This document shows, piece by piece, positions 52,060 to 61,655 of a stretch of 64,000 bases of DNA. The DNA is from Myxococcales bacterium (lineage in GTDB: Bacteria > Myxococcota_A > Bradymonadia > UBA7976 > UBA1532). Position 1 is the stretch's first letter. Each line of letters opens with the position of its first letter. The notes under the pieces are model-generated. The model did no database searches and was not told where the DNA came from. It saw only the letters and a program-made list of their open reading frames with translations. The position numbers and the translations under genes are program-made. The stretch spans positions 1 through 64,000 of the forward strand of contig PCCS01000001.1 of assembly GCA_002731825.1 (NCBI GenBank), in the 5' to 3' direction.

Positions 52060-54345
52060 ATGAGAGCCGTGTTGCTCCTAATAGTCTTGGTCGTTGCATG
52101 CGATGACCAAGAGACCGTTGCGATCGTATTCGCCGGTGATGATGCGTCCATTGAGCTCGATGCCACGACTCATATGACTGATGGTCCCTTCGATCCGGTC
52201 GGTGCATCTGATTCTGGGATGAGGCGAGACGGGGGCCCGTTTGATCAGGGCATTGGACCCCGTGTGTTCAATCCCCATAGGCCAAGAGTACCAAACCCGT
52301 CGTGCCGCTTACCTGAACCGCCGCCTATCGGAGATTACACCTTCGAGCGGGCGTTTCCCAATTTGACATTCGAGCGCCCCGTTTGGATAGGGACTGCGCC
52401 CCATGACAACGCAACCATGTTCGTTGTTGAACAAGGTGGCTTGATCCGTACATTCGACAATCAGCCGACCGCACGAGAGGCACGCACTTTTTTTGACCTC
52501 TCCGTCAGTCGGCGGGGCAATGAAGAAGGCCTGCTCGGATTAGCTTTTCACCCCAGTTACGAATTTAATGGCCGCTTTTATGTCCATTACTCAGCTGGGC
52601 AAGACCGTTGCGATGGGTCAGCACGCTGTTCCGTTATCAGCGAATTCAGGCGTTCAAATGCCGGGGTGGCAAGACTCGATTCAGAGCGCCGACTTCTCGT
52701 CGTTGAGCAGCCTTTTAGCAATCACAATGGGGGCGCGCTTAACTTCGGCCCCGATGGGCTTCTCTATATTAGCCTCGGTGACGGGGGCGCAGCGGGTGAT
52801 CCCCTGGGACATGGCCAGAACACCGACTCTTTACTCGGGTCTATTTTAAGAATCGACGTTACGCCAAGTCAGGGTCGACCCTACACAATTCCGACCAATA
52901 ATCCCTTTTCAGACGGTGGAGGCCGCCCTGAAATTTGGACTTGGGGTGTCCGAAATGTATGGCGAATGAGTTTTGATCAGAGGACGGGCGCACTTTGGGC
53001 GGCCGATGTGGGTCAAAATCGATTTGAGGAAATCCATCGAATTTCTGGTCCTGGTAATCTGGGTTGGAATATTCGGGAAGGGTTCGAATGCTTTGCAGCC
53101 AATCAATGTCGTTCCGAAGGCCTTGAACGGCCCATTCATGCCTATGATCACAGTGAAGGTGAAAGCATCACGGGTGGGGGATTCTATCGCGGCCAACGCT
53201 TACCTGAGTTATGGGGCAAATACCTTTTTGCCGATTATGAGTCAGGCCGGGTTTGGGCCCTCGATAGCGATGCGGGTGAATCGAGCGAAGCTCGTCTACT
53301 GGGCGCCCAGTCGCGCGTCACTCACTTCGGGGATGATCTTGAAGGCAACTTGTTTCTCACCAGTTTTTCCAGCGGCATCGTCAGATTAGTTCGTCGCGCC
53401 GCTGGGGCGGCAAACGAATTTCCAAATCGGCTAAGTCAAACCGGTTGCTTCACCGATACGGCAACCCACCGCATGGCGCCTGGTGTGATTCCGTACTTTG
53501 TCAATGTACCGTTTTGGTCCGATGGGTTAGCGAAAGAGAGATACATCGCAATTCCCGATGGAACTCAGATTCGATATCGCGATGAAGATGGGTTTGACAT
53601 GCCGACGGGGACAGTGCTCATCAAAACCTTTTATGAACAGGCATCCGGTGGGGCGCACGGGCGTAGAATTGAGACGCGGATGTGGACTCGATTCAGCTCG
53701 GGCTGGCGTGGGTTTACATGGAAATGGCGATCTGATCAATCCGATGCCGACCTCATCAGTTCAGGTGAATTGGTGACCATCGAAACCGATGGCCAAAGCT
53801 CGGAGTGGCCACTGCTCGACTCAATGGATTGCGAGCGGTGTCACACACAAGCGTCAGGCTATACTCTGGGATGGTCCAAGCGCCAACTACACGGCCGATT
53901 CGACTATGCAGGGGGTCAGGCAGATCAGCTTAGGGCGCTTGCAGAGGCTGGCTATTTGAACATGCCCGATGATGCCGTTCTCGTGAGTCATCCACGGGAG
54001 GGGGAGGCGGACGCGTCCTTTGGCGAACACGCCCGCGCCCGACTTCATGTCGACTGTGCCAGCTGCCATCGGCCAGGCGGCTTTGCAAATGCGCGACTGG
54101 ATCTTCGGGTCACGACGCCACTCGCTCAGACTGGACTCTGCGATGCGGCTGGACAGGGCCGGTTGGGAACTGAAGATGGTCTCTTGGTTGACCCAGGCCG
54201 TCCGAATCAAAGCGTACTTTTGCTTCGAATGAGTCGTCGAGACGATGAGGGCATGCCCCCGATTGGGTCCAATCGTGTCCATGAAGAGGGACAATCGCGT
54301 GTGCGTGATTGGATTGAATCACTGCCCCTGTGTCCGGTGGAGTAA
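52060..54345 (+). CDS. PQQ-dependent sugar dehydrogenase fused to dihaem cytochrome domain
   Basis: A 761-residue lipoprotein (signal ending VVAC, Cys14). Residues ~95-450 are a soluble PQQ glucose/sorbosone dehydrogenase-type propeller (RGNEEGLLGLAFHPSY, NHNGGALNFGPDGLLYISLGDGG, ADVGQNRFEEIHRI, GLGWNIREG). Residues ~465-755 resemble the SO2930-type dihaem domain, with GVIPYFVNVPFWSDGLAKERYI and two haem-binding sites CERCH (~590) and CASCH (~665). The fusion would pass electrons from the quinone cofactor directly to haem. Location is periplasmic or outer-membrane anchored. Substrate unknown. The last 90 bases overlap an upstream reading frame of the next gene, but that gene starts after this stop. 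Confidence 0.88.
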   Translation: MRAVLLLIVLVVACDDQETVAIVFAGDDASIELDATTHMTDGPFDPVGASDSGMRRDGGPFDQGIGPRVFNPHRPRVPNPSCRLPEPPPIGDYTFERAFPNLTFERPVWIGTAPHDNATMFVVEQGGLIRTFDNQPTAREARTFFDLSVSRRGNEEGLLGLAFHPSYEFNGRFYVHYSAGQDRCDGSARCSVISEFRRSNAGVARLDSERRLLVVEQPFSNHNGGALNFGPDGLLYISLGDGGAAGDPLGHGQNTDSLLGSILRIDVTPSQGRPYTIPTNNPFSDGGGRPEIWTWGVRNVWRMSFDQRTGALWAADVGQNRFEEIHRISGPGNLGWNIREGFECFAANQCRSEGLERPIHAYDHSEGESITGGGFYRGQRLPELWGKYLFADYESGRVWALDSDAGESSEARLLGAQSRVTHFGDDLEGNLFLTSFSSGIVRLVRRAAGAANEFPNRLSQTGCFTDTATHRMAPGVIPYFVNVPFWSDGLAKERYIAIPDGTQIRYRDEDGFDMPTGTVLIKTFYEQASGGAHGRRIETRMWTRFSSGWRGFTWKWRSDQSDADLISSGELVTIETDGQSSEWPLLDSMDCERCHTQASGYTLGWSKRQLHGRFDYAGGQADQLRALAEAGYLNMPDDAVLVSHPREGEADASFGEHARARLHVDCASCHRPGGFANARLDLRVTTPLAQTGLCDAAGQGRLGTEDGLLVDPGRPNQSVLLLRMSRRDDEGMPPIGSNRVHEEGQSRVRDWIESLPLCPVE

Positions 54346-54355
54346 AACGACGTAT

Positions 54356-56089
54356 ATGGACGGTCGTTTAGACCCATTCAAGCGGATAGTTGGCCTTGCA
54401 CGACCCGAACTCTTACCCCTGGCCGGGGCCACGCTCGCTTTGCTCGGGACAGCTGGTTTGACTTTGACCTACCCTCAATTGGTCAGACTTATCGTCGATG
54501 GGGTGGGTCAAGGTGGGGGCGTGAACGCGGTTGACCAATACGCTTTTCAATTGCTGATCTTATTCGCTGTAACTTCGGTTTTGACCGCCATCAGGATGTA
54601 TCTTTTCACAATTGCGGGAGAGCGAATTGTGACTCGACTTCGGCAGCGTTTATACGCCAGCCTTATCCACCAAGAGATCGCTTTTTTTGATGAACGAAGA
54701 ACGGGTGAAATGACCAATCGTTTGTCTGCAGATACGACGGTTGTTCAGAACACCGCGACTGTCAATGTGTCCATGTTCCTGCGCTACACCATCACAACTT
54801 TTGGTGCCATCATCATCTTGGCATGGACATCTTGGCGCTTGACCATTGTCATGCTCATTTTGGTACCCATAGCCGTTATCGGTGCATTGTTTTATGGTCG
54901 ACGGGTCAGGCGTTTGTCTCGTCAAGTCCAAGATGCCCTTGCAACAGCGACAGAAATTGCTGACGAAACCTTATCTGGCATACGAACGGTTCGCGCATTT
55001 TCTCGAGAGACGCAAGAAACAGAGCGCTATCAAGACCAAATTTCAGTGTCATTCGAACTGGCCCGTAAACGGGCTCGAATCGATGCTATTTTCGGAGCGA
55101 TTGCCGCATTTGCTGGGTACGGCGCCATCAGTGGTGTCCTCTGGTATGGCGGTCATTTACTGGTCGAAAATGCATTGACTATGGGTGAGTTGACCTCTTT
55201 TCTGCTCTACACTTTCACCGTTGCGTTCTCAATCGCTGCTCTGGGACGGGTTTGGCAGGACTTCATGCGGGCAATTGGGGCGAGTGAGCGTGTGTTTGAG
55301 CTGCTCGAGCGCAGTCCACGCATGACATCAGGTGAGACCGTTCTCCCAAGACTAGTTGGTCAAGTGACCCTTGATGACGTTGATTTTTCGTATCCGTCTC
55401 GGAACGATGTTCAAGTCTTGACGGGCGTTAGTTTGACACTGAAAGCCGGTGAATGTGTTGCCCTGGTTGGTCCCTCAGGCGGGGGTAAATCAACCATCGC
55501 GTCACTCGTAAGCCGCTTCTATGATCCGGACTCCGGTGAGGTTCGCGTTGATGGTCATTCGCTCCCAACCCTCGATGCCAATTGGTATCGAAGTCAGATT
55601 GGTGTTGTGGCTCAAGACCCCATTTTATTTGCAACAAGTATCGCTGAAAATATCCGATATGGCCGGCCCGACGCAACCATGGACGAGGTCATGGATGCAG
55701 CCCGTGCCGCAAATGCAACCGAGTTTGTGGATGGTTTACCAGAGGGGGTGATGACTCATATTGGTGAGCGTGGCATCCGTTTATCGGGTGGCCAGCGGCA
55801 ACGAATCGCGATCGCACGAGCCTTGCTCGAAGATGCACCTGTATTGATTCTTGATGAGGCCACAAGTGCATTGGATGCGGAATCTGAATACCTGGTTCAG
55901 GATGCCTTGAAAAAGCTGATGTCCGGGCGGACAACCCTGGTGATCGCTCATCGCCTCAGCACCGTTAAATCCGCCGATAGAATCCTTGTTATCAATGGTG
56001 GTAAAGTTGCCCAGAGTGGGTCTCACGCACAGCTTATGGAACGGCATGGTCTCTATGCTCAATTAGTCGAACGGCAATTGGCCCATTAA
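54356..56089 (+). CDS. ABC exporter, half-transporter type (MsbA/ABCB-like)
   Basis: A 577-residue membrane transporter with its ATPase fused on the C-terminus. The N-terminal half has about six membrane segments (for example LLPLAGATLALLGTAGLTLTYP and YAFQLLILFAVTSVLTAI). The ATPase has Walker A VGPSGGGKSTI (~368-378), the signature LSGGQRQRIAIARAL (~474-488), Walker B VLILDEATSALD and the H-loop IAHRLSTV. It belongs to the group that exports lipids, drugs or peptides. The ATG at 54356 lies 10 bases after the previous stop with GGTGGAG upstream; a longer in-frame start would overlap the dehydrogenase. Confidence 0.92.
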   Translation: MDGRLDPFKRIVGLARPELLPLAGATLALLGTAGLTLTYPQLVRLIVDGVGQGGGVNAVDQYAFQLLILFAVTSVLTAIRMYLFTIAGERIVTRLRQRLYASLIHQEIAFFDERRTGEMTNRLSADTTVVQNTATVNVSMFLRYTITTFGAIIILAWTSWRLTIVMLILVPIAVIGALFYGRRVRRLSRQVQDALATATEIADETLSGIRTVRAFSRETQETERYQDQISVSFELARKRARIDAIFGAIAAFAGYGAISGVLWYGGHLLVENALTMGELTSFLLYTFTVAFSIAALGRVWQDFMRAIGASERVFELLERSPRMTSGETVLPRLVGQVTLDDVDFSYPSRNDVQVLTGVSLTLKAGECVALVGPSGGGKSTIASLVSRFYDPDSGEVRVDGHSLPTLDANWYRSQIGVVAQDPILFATSIAENIRYGRPDATMDEVMDAARAANATEFVDGLPEGVMTHIGERGIRLSGGQRQRIAIARALLEDAPVLILDEATSALDAESEYLVQDALKKLMSGRTTLVIAHRLSTVKSADRILVINGGKVAQSGSHAQLMERHGLYAQLVERQLAH

Positions 56090-56150
56090 TGCGGTGTTTG
56101 TCTTCACCATTTGCGTTGTTGGTCCCTGCCGGTCATCATGGTCGTCGCGT

Positions 56151-57005
56151 ATGACAGGGTTGCTAAACATTCATCAGCGGATTATCCGCCGGACCCTCAA
56201 ATCGAAAGGGTTTCGTAGTGTCCTGTCCGGCCCCATGGGGGCTCAAATGCACACCTACGAGTACAGCCAAGGCCCTGGCGCGATGACGTACGTCGTCTTA
56301 CATGGATTGGGGACCCATGCCTCCGCATTTGCACCGCTCTTGACCCGATTAAGACAAACAGCCGCACAGATTATCGCGCCGGAACTATTGGGTCATGGGT
56401 TTAGCGACTCACCCATAGAGGGGGTGACAGCTCAGCACACATTTGCGCGACTCGCCGAATACTTGGACGCAGTTATAGAGGAACCGGTGGTCTTAATCGG
56501 CACCTCGCTTGGTGGTGCTATGGCCATGAAATATGCATTGGCGGCGCCAAAAAAGGTGTCACGCCTGGTGCTAATATCACCGGCCGGTGCACCGATGACA
56601 CCTGATGGCTTTGCTCAAGTGCGTCGATTTTTTAATGTGAAAACAGCAGCTGATGGGCGCGCCTTTATAGCCCGACTCTTTCATAAGCCACCTTGGTATA
56701 GGTTTTTGATCGGCGGAGAAATAACACGCCAATTGAGTCGCGGAGCCATCCAGTCATTTTTATCGCCGGACGCAGACATCGAGCCAATGTCAGCAGATGA
56801 GCTAGGCGAACTCAATCCACCAACATTACTTCTTTGGGGGCAATCCGAACGCCTTCTTCCAATGGAATGTTATCACTGGTACCAGGCTCATATGCCAGAC
56901 ACTGTTCGAATTGAGACCCCCGAGGGGTTTGGTCATTCGCCACATTTGGAGATTCCCGGAAAATTAGCTGAGCGCATCGTTCGGTTTGCGATTGAAGAGA
57001 CATGA
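56151..57005 (+). CDS. Alpha/beta-hydrolase
   Basis: A 284-residue alpha/beta hydrolase without signal peptide. The oxyanion loop VVLHGLGTHAS, the nucleophile elbow VLIGTSLGGAMA (Ser ~124) and the His motif EGFGHSPHLE near the end are in place. The acid residue position reads LLWGQSERLLP, so the usual Asp is likely replaced by Glu. Substrate unknown (esterase, lipase or C-C hydrolase). The ATG at 56151 starts the conserved region; it overlaps the next gene by 4 bases. Confidence 0.85.
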   Translation: MTGLLNIHQRIIRRTLKSKGFRSVLSGPMGAQMHTYEYSQGPGAMTYVVLHGLGTHASAFAPLLTRLRQTAAQIIAPELLGHGFSDSPIEGVTAQHTFARLAEYLDAVIEEPVVLIGTSLGGAMAMKYALAAPKKVSRLVLISPAGAPMTPDGFAQVRRFFNVKTAADGRAFIARLFHKPPWYRFLIGGEITRQLSRGAIQSFLSPDADIEPMSADELGELNPPTLLLWGQSERLLPMECYHWYQAHMPDTVRIETPEGFGHSPHLEIPGKLAERIVRFAIEET

Positions 57006-57496
57006 AGATGAATCCATCAACCGCCTTTACGATTCGGGCTGCACGCTTGATCGATCTCGACCAGGTCGTTGTTCTCTGGGGTCAGCTCATGGAACACCAT
57101 CGATCTCTGGAACCGAGGCTATACGACACAGAGACCCATAGTCCTGCGACATGGCGTGCCTGGGTCCGTAGGAAGTTAGATGAGTCGGATTCCGTGATCC
57201 GCGTGGTCGAGAGAGATGGAACGGTCGTGGGGTACATTTTGGGGTCTATCGGTCAACGTGCGCCTGTCTATGTTGTTCGCACTGTGGGTATGATTTTCGA
57301 TCTCGTCGTCGATTCAGATCACCGCGGCCAAGGCCTGGGCCGCGCACTGGTCGATGATTTGACTCATGAATTCAATCGTCGAGGCATTACAGATATCCAA
57401 GTGAACTATGACCCAAACAACCAGGAAGCCAGCTATTTTTGGCAGGCTCTCGGTTTCAAGACTCTACTTCATGAGGCGTATCGACGGACAGAATAG
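57002..57496 (+). CDS. GNAT-family acetyltransferase
   Basis: A 164-residue N-acetyltransferase: FTIRAARLIDLDQVVVLW at the start, then the acetyl-CoA loop VDSDHRGQGLGRALVDDLTHEF (motif A, ~104-125) and the NPNNQEASYFWQALGF-like C-terminal motif. The acceptor is unknown. The ATG overlaps the hydrolase stop by 4 bases, so the two are co-translated. Confidence 0.88.
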   Translation: MKMNPSTAFTIRAARLIDLDQVVVLWGQLMEHHRSLEPRLYDTETHSPATWRAWVRRKLDESDSVIRVVERDGTVVGYILGSIGQRAPVYVVRTVGMIFDLVVDSDHRGQGLGRALVDDLTHEFNRRGITDIQVNYDPNNQEASYFWQALGFKTLLHEAYRRTE

Positions 57497-57566
57497 CTGT
57501 TTGGCTTGCTCTTCGCCCACAACAGTTGATACCTACGGGCATCGGATAGATTGGAGGACCATTGGC

Positions 57567-58202
57567 ATGACAGATGAGCATCCGCGCAATTTAATCCCCG
57601 AGCTTTGTCGGCAATTCTATCATTTAGGATGGTGTACAGGCACGGGCGGAGGGATCGCGATTCGAGCCGAGAACATTGTCTATATGGCTCCGAGTGGCGT
57701 ACAGAAGGAACGGATTAGACCCGAAGATGTTTTTGAGCTGGACCTGGACGGACGCGTTTTGAAGGCGCCCGAAAATAAGGCTCTTAAACTGACTGAGTGC
57801 TCTCCGCTCTTTTTTAATGCGTTTCGTCAAAGAGGTGCCGGCGCCGTACTCCATAGCCATAGCTTAGATGCACTGATGGCGACGGTACATTTTGGATCTA
57901 TGTTTCGGGTCAGTCACGTCGAAATGATCAAGGGTCTACGCGATTACGGATACTACGATACCGTTGAAGTGCCCATCATCGAGAACACGGCTCGTGAATG
58001 TGAATTGACAGAGAGCATGTCTCTTGCCATAGATGCAAATCCCCAAGCTGACGCAGTCCTCGTGAGGCGACACGGCATATACGTCTGGGGCCGAGATTGG
58101 CAGCATGCGAAGACCCAAGCCGAGTGCTTCGACTATTTGTTTCGGTTCGCCGACCGGATGGTGCAGCATGGACATGATCCGGTTGTGGGACCGCAGGGTT
58201 AA
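57567..58202 (+). CDS. mtnB: Methylthioribulose-1-phosphate dehydratase (MtnB) or related class II aldolase
   Basis: A 211-residue class II aldolase/adducin fold. The start RNLIPELCRQFYHLGWCTGTGGGIAIR matches MtnB closely, with zinc-binding His in LHSHSLDALM and another in RRHGIYVWG. MtnB dehydrates methylthioribulose 1-phosphate in the methionine salvage pathway. No other mtn gene is in the window, so the salvage role is likely but not confirmed. The ATG at 57567 is chosen because TTGGAGG lies 10-16 bases upstream; the longer frame from 57408 lies inside the GNAT gene. Confidence 0.82.
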   Translation: MTDEHPRNLIPELCRQFYHLGWCTGTGGGIAIRAENIVYMAPSGVQKERIRPEDVFELDLDGRVLKAPENKALKLTECSPLFFNAFRQRGAGAVLHSHSLDALMATVHFGSMFRVSHVEMIKGLRDYGYYDTVEVPIIENTARECELTESMSLAIDANPQADAVLVRRHGIYVWGRDWQHAKTQAECFDYLFRFADRMVQHGHDPVVGPQG

Positions 58203-58216
58203 TTAGGAGATACACT

Positions 58217-58792
58217 TTGGCCGTATTGCCTATCAGGCTCATCGGGGATCCCGTACTGAGAACCGTCTGCCGGCGTTTGAGTCTCGACGAACTTCGATCC
58301 GAAGATGTCCAAGAATTTATCGACGATTTAATCGAGACCATGCGTGATGCAAATGGCGCAGGTTTGGCTGCGCCGCAGGTGGGGCGGGCTGTTGCCATTG
58401 CAGCCGTTCAAATCGCAGATAATCCACGCTACCCATACAAACCAAACTTTCCACTCACAGTATTTGTCAATCCAACGGTAACAGCCATTGGCCATGAGAC
58501 AGAATCTTTGTATGAAGGATGCCTGAGTGTGCCTAATCTGAGGGGCCTTGTCAGCCGTTCTATGCATGTGCATATCGATGCTTTGGACCGGCACGGTCAT
58601 TCAATCACCCTCGATGTTCATGGATTGACAGCGGGTACTTTTCAACATGAATTCGATCATTTAGAAGGCCGCTTGTTTGTCGATCGCGTTGAAGATTCAT
58701 CCACATTTTGCACTTGGGATAACTTTGACCGGTTCCATAAAACGGCGTTTGTTCAGCGTGCAGAGTCCATCGTCCAGCAGTACGGAGGTTAG
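58217..58792 (+). CDS. def: Peptide deformylase
   Basis: Removes the formyl group from nascent protein N-termini. The 191-residue protein has all three motifs: GAGLAAPQVG (~50-59), EGCLSVP (~97-103) and QHEFDHLEG (~140-148, with the two metal His). The start is TTG at 58217 with AGGAGA 9 bases before; no ATG is available in frame near the conserved start. It follows mtnB by 15 bases, so it is likely co-transcribed. Confidence 0.94.
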   Translation: MAVLPIRLIGDPVLRTVCRRLSLDELRSEDVQEFIDDLIETMRDANGAGLAAPQVGRAVAIAAVQIADNPRYPYKPNFPLTVFVNPTVTAIGHETESLYEGCLSVPNLRGLVSRSMHVHIDALDRHGHSITLDVHGLTAGTFQHEFDHLEGRLFVDRVEDSSTFCTWDNFDRFHKTAFVQRAESIVQQYGG

Positions 58793-58866
58793 GGTGTCTG
58801 ACCCGATCGGGTGTACTCGCGCGGAGATTACAGGCGGGTCACTTTTACTCAATTTTGCCGTCGGAT

Positions 58867-60369
58867 ATGGCCTTGATTGAACTGACTAATAGCAGTTTTG
58901 TGCTGATCCCCATCTCTCTCTATTTGCTGTTTGCTGGCATATTTGTCCAACAGGGTCTGATCAATGTCTCGTTCGCAAAAGCGACAGCGTCCACTGAACT
59001 GAACTATCTGAAACGTTTTTCTTTTGCCTCGGCAGGGATTTGCCTCGCCTTATACGGAACCACGGTTGCCCCTTTTTTTGGCGTCAGCGCTGAGGGCATC
59101 CGATACTTATTCCATTTGTGTTGGTTCATCGCGCCCATTGCCGGCTATCTGTATGTCCGGACGCTCACAGCCCATCTAGGCATCGGTGTACGCCAAGTCC
59201 GCTTTTTCATCATCGCCTACGCTATTGTCATGTGCGTTGTCACAGGCTCAGGCCTTTATGCGTTATTCTCTGGCCAGCATATCATTTTCAGTTCTCTCCC
59301 CCCAGCGACGGCCAGCGTGATCATGTCGCACTTAGGCGGCGCTTTTAGCCCCAATGAAATGACGTTGATTTTATCGGCATTCATCTCGGTCACTGTCCTT
59401 TGCTCGATGGTGTTCTTTTTGCGCCGAGTGTATGCAACAGCCAACCCAGACCGGAGTTTGTTGATTGGAATTTCACTGACAGGGCTGGCCATCGTTATCG
59501 AACTGTTCGGTTTCCTTCTTCAATGGTCCTATGCATTTTCATTGATGCCGCTGGCCAACGCCGTTGAAGTGGTCAGGCTCACGTCTCTTAATCTCATTGG
59601 CGCGGGGCGCGAACTGGAAAAGTCCCAAGTCGAATTGCGCCGAGAAAGACTGAATCTGAAGTCTCATTTAGCGGCGCTTGCCCATGATGTGAGAACGCCG
59701 CTGGCCTCGCTCAAGTTAGGGATTGGTCGCCTGGGAATCCCCTGCGATAAGTCCAGTAAACTCGCTCAAGAGGTTGAGTATTTACATGTTGTTTTCTCCA
59801 GTCTCGTGACTTTGTTTGAAGTTGAGCTGAGTAGCGTCCGAGTCAACGCCGAAGAGTCGCGTATCGATACCATTCTGTCTGGGCTCAGTCATCGTTTCGC
59901 TAATCTTGCGCAGGAGCGTGGTATTGCATTCGAATGCGCCATCGACAGCGCGCTCCTCGTGACTGACTCAGACTCGACGCTGTGCGAACAAAGTCTGGGT
60001 AATCTTATCTACAACGCGCTGATTCATGCCCGAGAACGCGTATCGGTGTCCGCATATGCAGAGGCCGATGATGTCATCGTCCGAGTAATGGACGATGGGC
60101 AGGCACCCGAGCTGTTGAATATGCCGAAGTTGTCAGACAGGATTTATCGTCAACGATTGGAAACAGGGATCGGCTCTCCTGGATGGGGACTCAGCTTGGC
60201 CATTGCCTATGCCCTGTCACGGCTTCAGAATGACGTGCTGCGAACCGTAGAATCTGAACACGGGGTTATGGTCTTTGAGTATCGGTTTCGGACTGAGAGG
60301 CCGGACGCTGCGTACCCGTTCGATGCCTCGAATTTACGTGCATCAGCATCCGTCGAATTGCGTGATTGA
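58867..60369 (+). CDS. Orphan membrane histidine kinase
   Basis: A 500-residue sensor. The first ~230 residues hold about seven hydrophobic segments (for example LIPISLYLLFAGIFV and VRFFIIAYAIVMCVV) and form a membrane sensor. Residues ~270-330 are the HisKA domain with the phosphorylation site LAHDVRTPLASLK. The ATPase domain follows (LGNLIYNALIHARERV as N-box, VIVRVMDDGQAP as G1 box, GSPGWGLSLAIAYALS as G2 box). No response regulator is adjacent; the NtrC-type one lies 33 kb away and pairing cannot be told from sequence. The start is uncertain between TTG 58855 and ATG 58867. Confidence 0.88.
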   Translation: MALIELTNSSFVLIPISLYLLFAGIFVQQGLINVSFAKATASTELNYLKRFSFASAGICLALYGTTVAPFFGVSAEGIRYLFHLCWFIAPIAGYLYVRTLTAHLGIGVRQVRFFIIAYAIVMCVVTGSGLYALFSGQHIIFSSLPPATASVIMSHLGGAFSPNEMTLILSAFISVTVLCSMVFFLRRVYATANPDRSLLIGISLTGLAIVIELFGFLLQWSYAFSLMPLANAVEVVRLTSLNLIGAGRELEKSQVELRRERLNLKSHLAALAHDVRTPLASLKLGIGRLGIPCDKSSKLAQEVEYLHVVFSSLVTLFEVELSSVRVNAEESRIDTILSGLSHRFANLAQERGIAFECAIDSALLVTDSDSTLCEQSLGNLIYNALIHARERVSVSAYAEADDVIVRVMDDGQAPELLNMPKLSDRIYRQRLETGIGSPGWGLSLAIAYALSRLQNDVLRTVESEHGVMVFEYRFRTERPDAAYPFDASNLRASASVELRD

Positions 60370-60384
60370 GTGAGCCATGTGGTC

Positions 60385-60849
60385 TCAATAGCCGTTTTGA
60401 GTCAGCCAGCGGTCGAGGGCGTTTGCAAAGCGCATTTTGTCGGCGGGCTTGAAAGGCGCTTGCCCACCGGTTTCATGGCCCGCTGACCTAAGCTCCTCAT
60501 TAAAATCCCGGACGCTCAACGACTCTCGAACGGTCTCTTCATCTAGAATGCGTCCGCGTGGCTGAATGATCAACGCGCCGATGTCGACAACACGCGCCGC
60601 CAAGGGGACGTCAGCAGAGACCACAAGGTCACCTCGTCGACAGGACTCAACGATGTAATCATCGGCCGCATCGTCGGACGTTTGGACTTGGACCGCACTG
60701 ACATATGGGCCCACCAGTCCAAATGGGATTCGATTTGCGACAAAGACGGTCTCAACTTTTCGTTTTTGGGACGCCTTTAAGATCACGGTCCGAATCTCTC
60801 GCGGCACCGCATCGGCGTCGACCCAAATTTTGGCTTTTTCAGAAGTCAT
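60385..60849 (-). CDS. YaiI/DUF188-family protein
   Basis: A 154-residue protein of the YaiI/YqxD family, a PIN-like fold: KIWVDADAVPREIRTVILKA at the start, VFVANRIPFG and VVSADVPLAARVVDIGALIIQPRG with the conserved Asp residues. The molecular function of the family is not established; a nuclease-like role is inferred from the fold. Convergent with the kinase gene, 15 bases apart, and close behind the exonuclease gene. Confidence 0.88.
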   Translation of the reverse strand: MTSEKAKIWVDADAVPREIRTVILKASQKRKVETVFVANRIPFGLVGPYVSAVQVQTSDDAADDYIVESCRRGDLVVSADVPLAARVVDIGALIIQPRGRILDEETVRESLSVRDFNEELRSAGHETGGQAPFKPADKMRFANALDRWLTQNGY

Positions 60850-60854
60850 CGCAC

Positions 60855-61655
60855 CTAAAATAATCCAATTTGTTCAACTTCGCCCAATGTGCGTTTCAGG
60901 ATACTGCGGCTGGTTGGCGTCAAATCGGGCCGCCCCGCAAGCCATTTCAAGTAGCCTTCGTCGGCTTCGTCTACCGGGGTTCCACAATGCTTACCCATGC
61001 CCAGTCGATACACACCCGATGCTCTATCAGGAAAAATCGCTCGACCGTACTCCTGATACTCTTCGTCAAGTTTCTTCCGGAGCGCGGCTTGCTCTGCAAA
61101 GGCCCACTCCACATCATCTGGAATGATACCTTCGATGATCATAGACATCAGGAGCAGACCCGTTGCGAAGGCATCGGCATCCGCAGTATGTGCGCGGTCT
61201 TCCGGGAGGCTGACTCCGTATCGCTCGCATGTGACACCGAGCTTTTTGACCACAGCGCCTCGCTCGTACCACATCACCCAAACGAATGGGTCTAAGCTTC
61301 TTGGCATACGCCAGTCGATCTGATTACGCTCGTTCTCATGATTGATAATCGGTGAATCAAATCCCAAAATATTGTAGCCGACGATCACAGGCTTCGCATC
61401 GATATGAGTTTTCAGACGCGCGGCCACTTCAGGCCACTTTGGCGCATTTTCTACATCTTCATTGCGAATACCGTGTACTTGCGTAGCACCCGCAGGAATG
61501 TAGCGTTCGGGGTCGACGAGTGCGCGCAGCATTGGACCCACTTGCTCGCCTGCCTGTAAGTACCCTCCGCCGATTTCAACAACCTTGTCGTGCTTGGGGT
61601 CGGGCCCCGTTGTTTCCGTATCCAGACTTAGGATCAATGCTTGCGTTAACTTCAT
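60855..61655 (-). CDS. DEDDh 3'-5' exonuclease (DnaQ/ExoX-like)
   Basis: A 266-residue exonuclease with the acidic motifs of the DnaQ superfamily: LSLDTETTGPDPKHDK (Exo I), IVGYNILGFDSPII (Exo II) and AHTADADAFATGLL (Exo III, with His and Asp). The tail carries a second small domain (SGVYRLGMGKHCGTPVDEADEGYLKWLAGR) often found in such exonucleases. It probably acts in DNA repair rather than replication proofreading, as no polymerase is near. 5 bases before the YaiI gene, so co-transcribed. Confidence 0.9.
   Translation of the reverse strand: MKLTQALILSLDTETTGPDPKHDKVVEIGGGYLQAGEQVGPMLRALVDPERYIPAGATQVHGIRNEDVENAPKWPEVAARLKTHIDAKPVIVGYNILGFDSPIINHENERNQIDWRMPRSLDPFVWVMWYERGAVVKKLGVTCERYGVSLPEDRAHTADADAFATGLLLMSMIIEGIIPDDVEWAFAEQAALRKKLDEEYQEYGRAIFPDRASGVYRLGMGKHCGTPVDEADEGYLKWLAGRPDLTPTSRSILKRTLGEVEQIGLF

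Noticed and set aside
54245-54355. Longer N-terminus of the ABC exporter
   Set aside because: It would overlap the dihaem dehydrogenase by about 100 bases and lacks a ribosome site; the ATG at 54356 fits the family.
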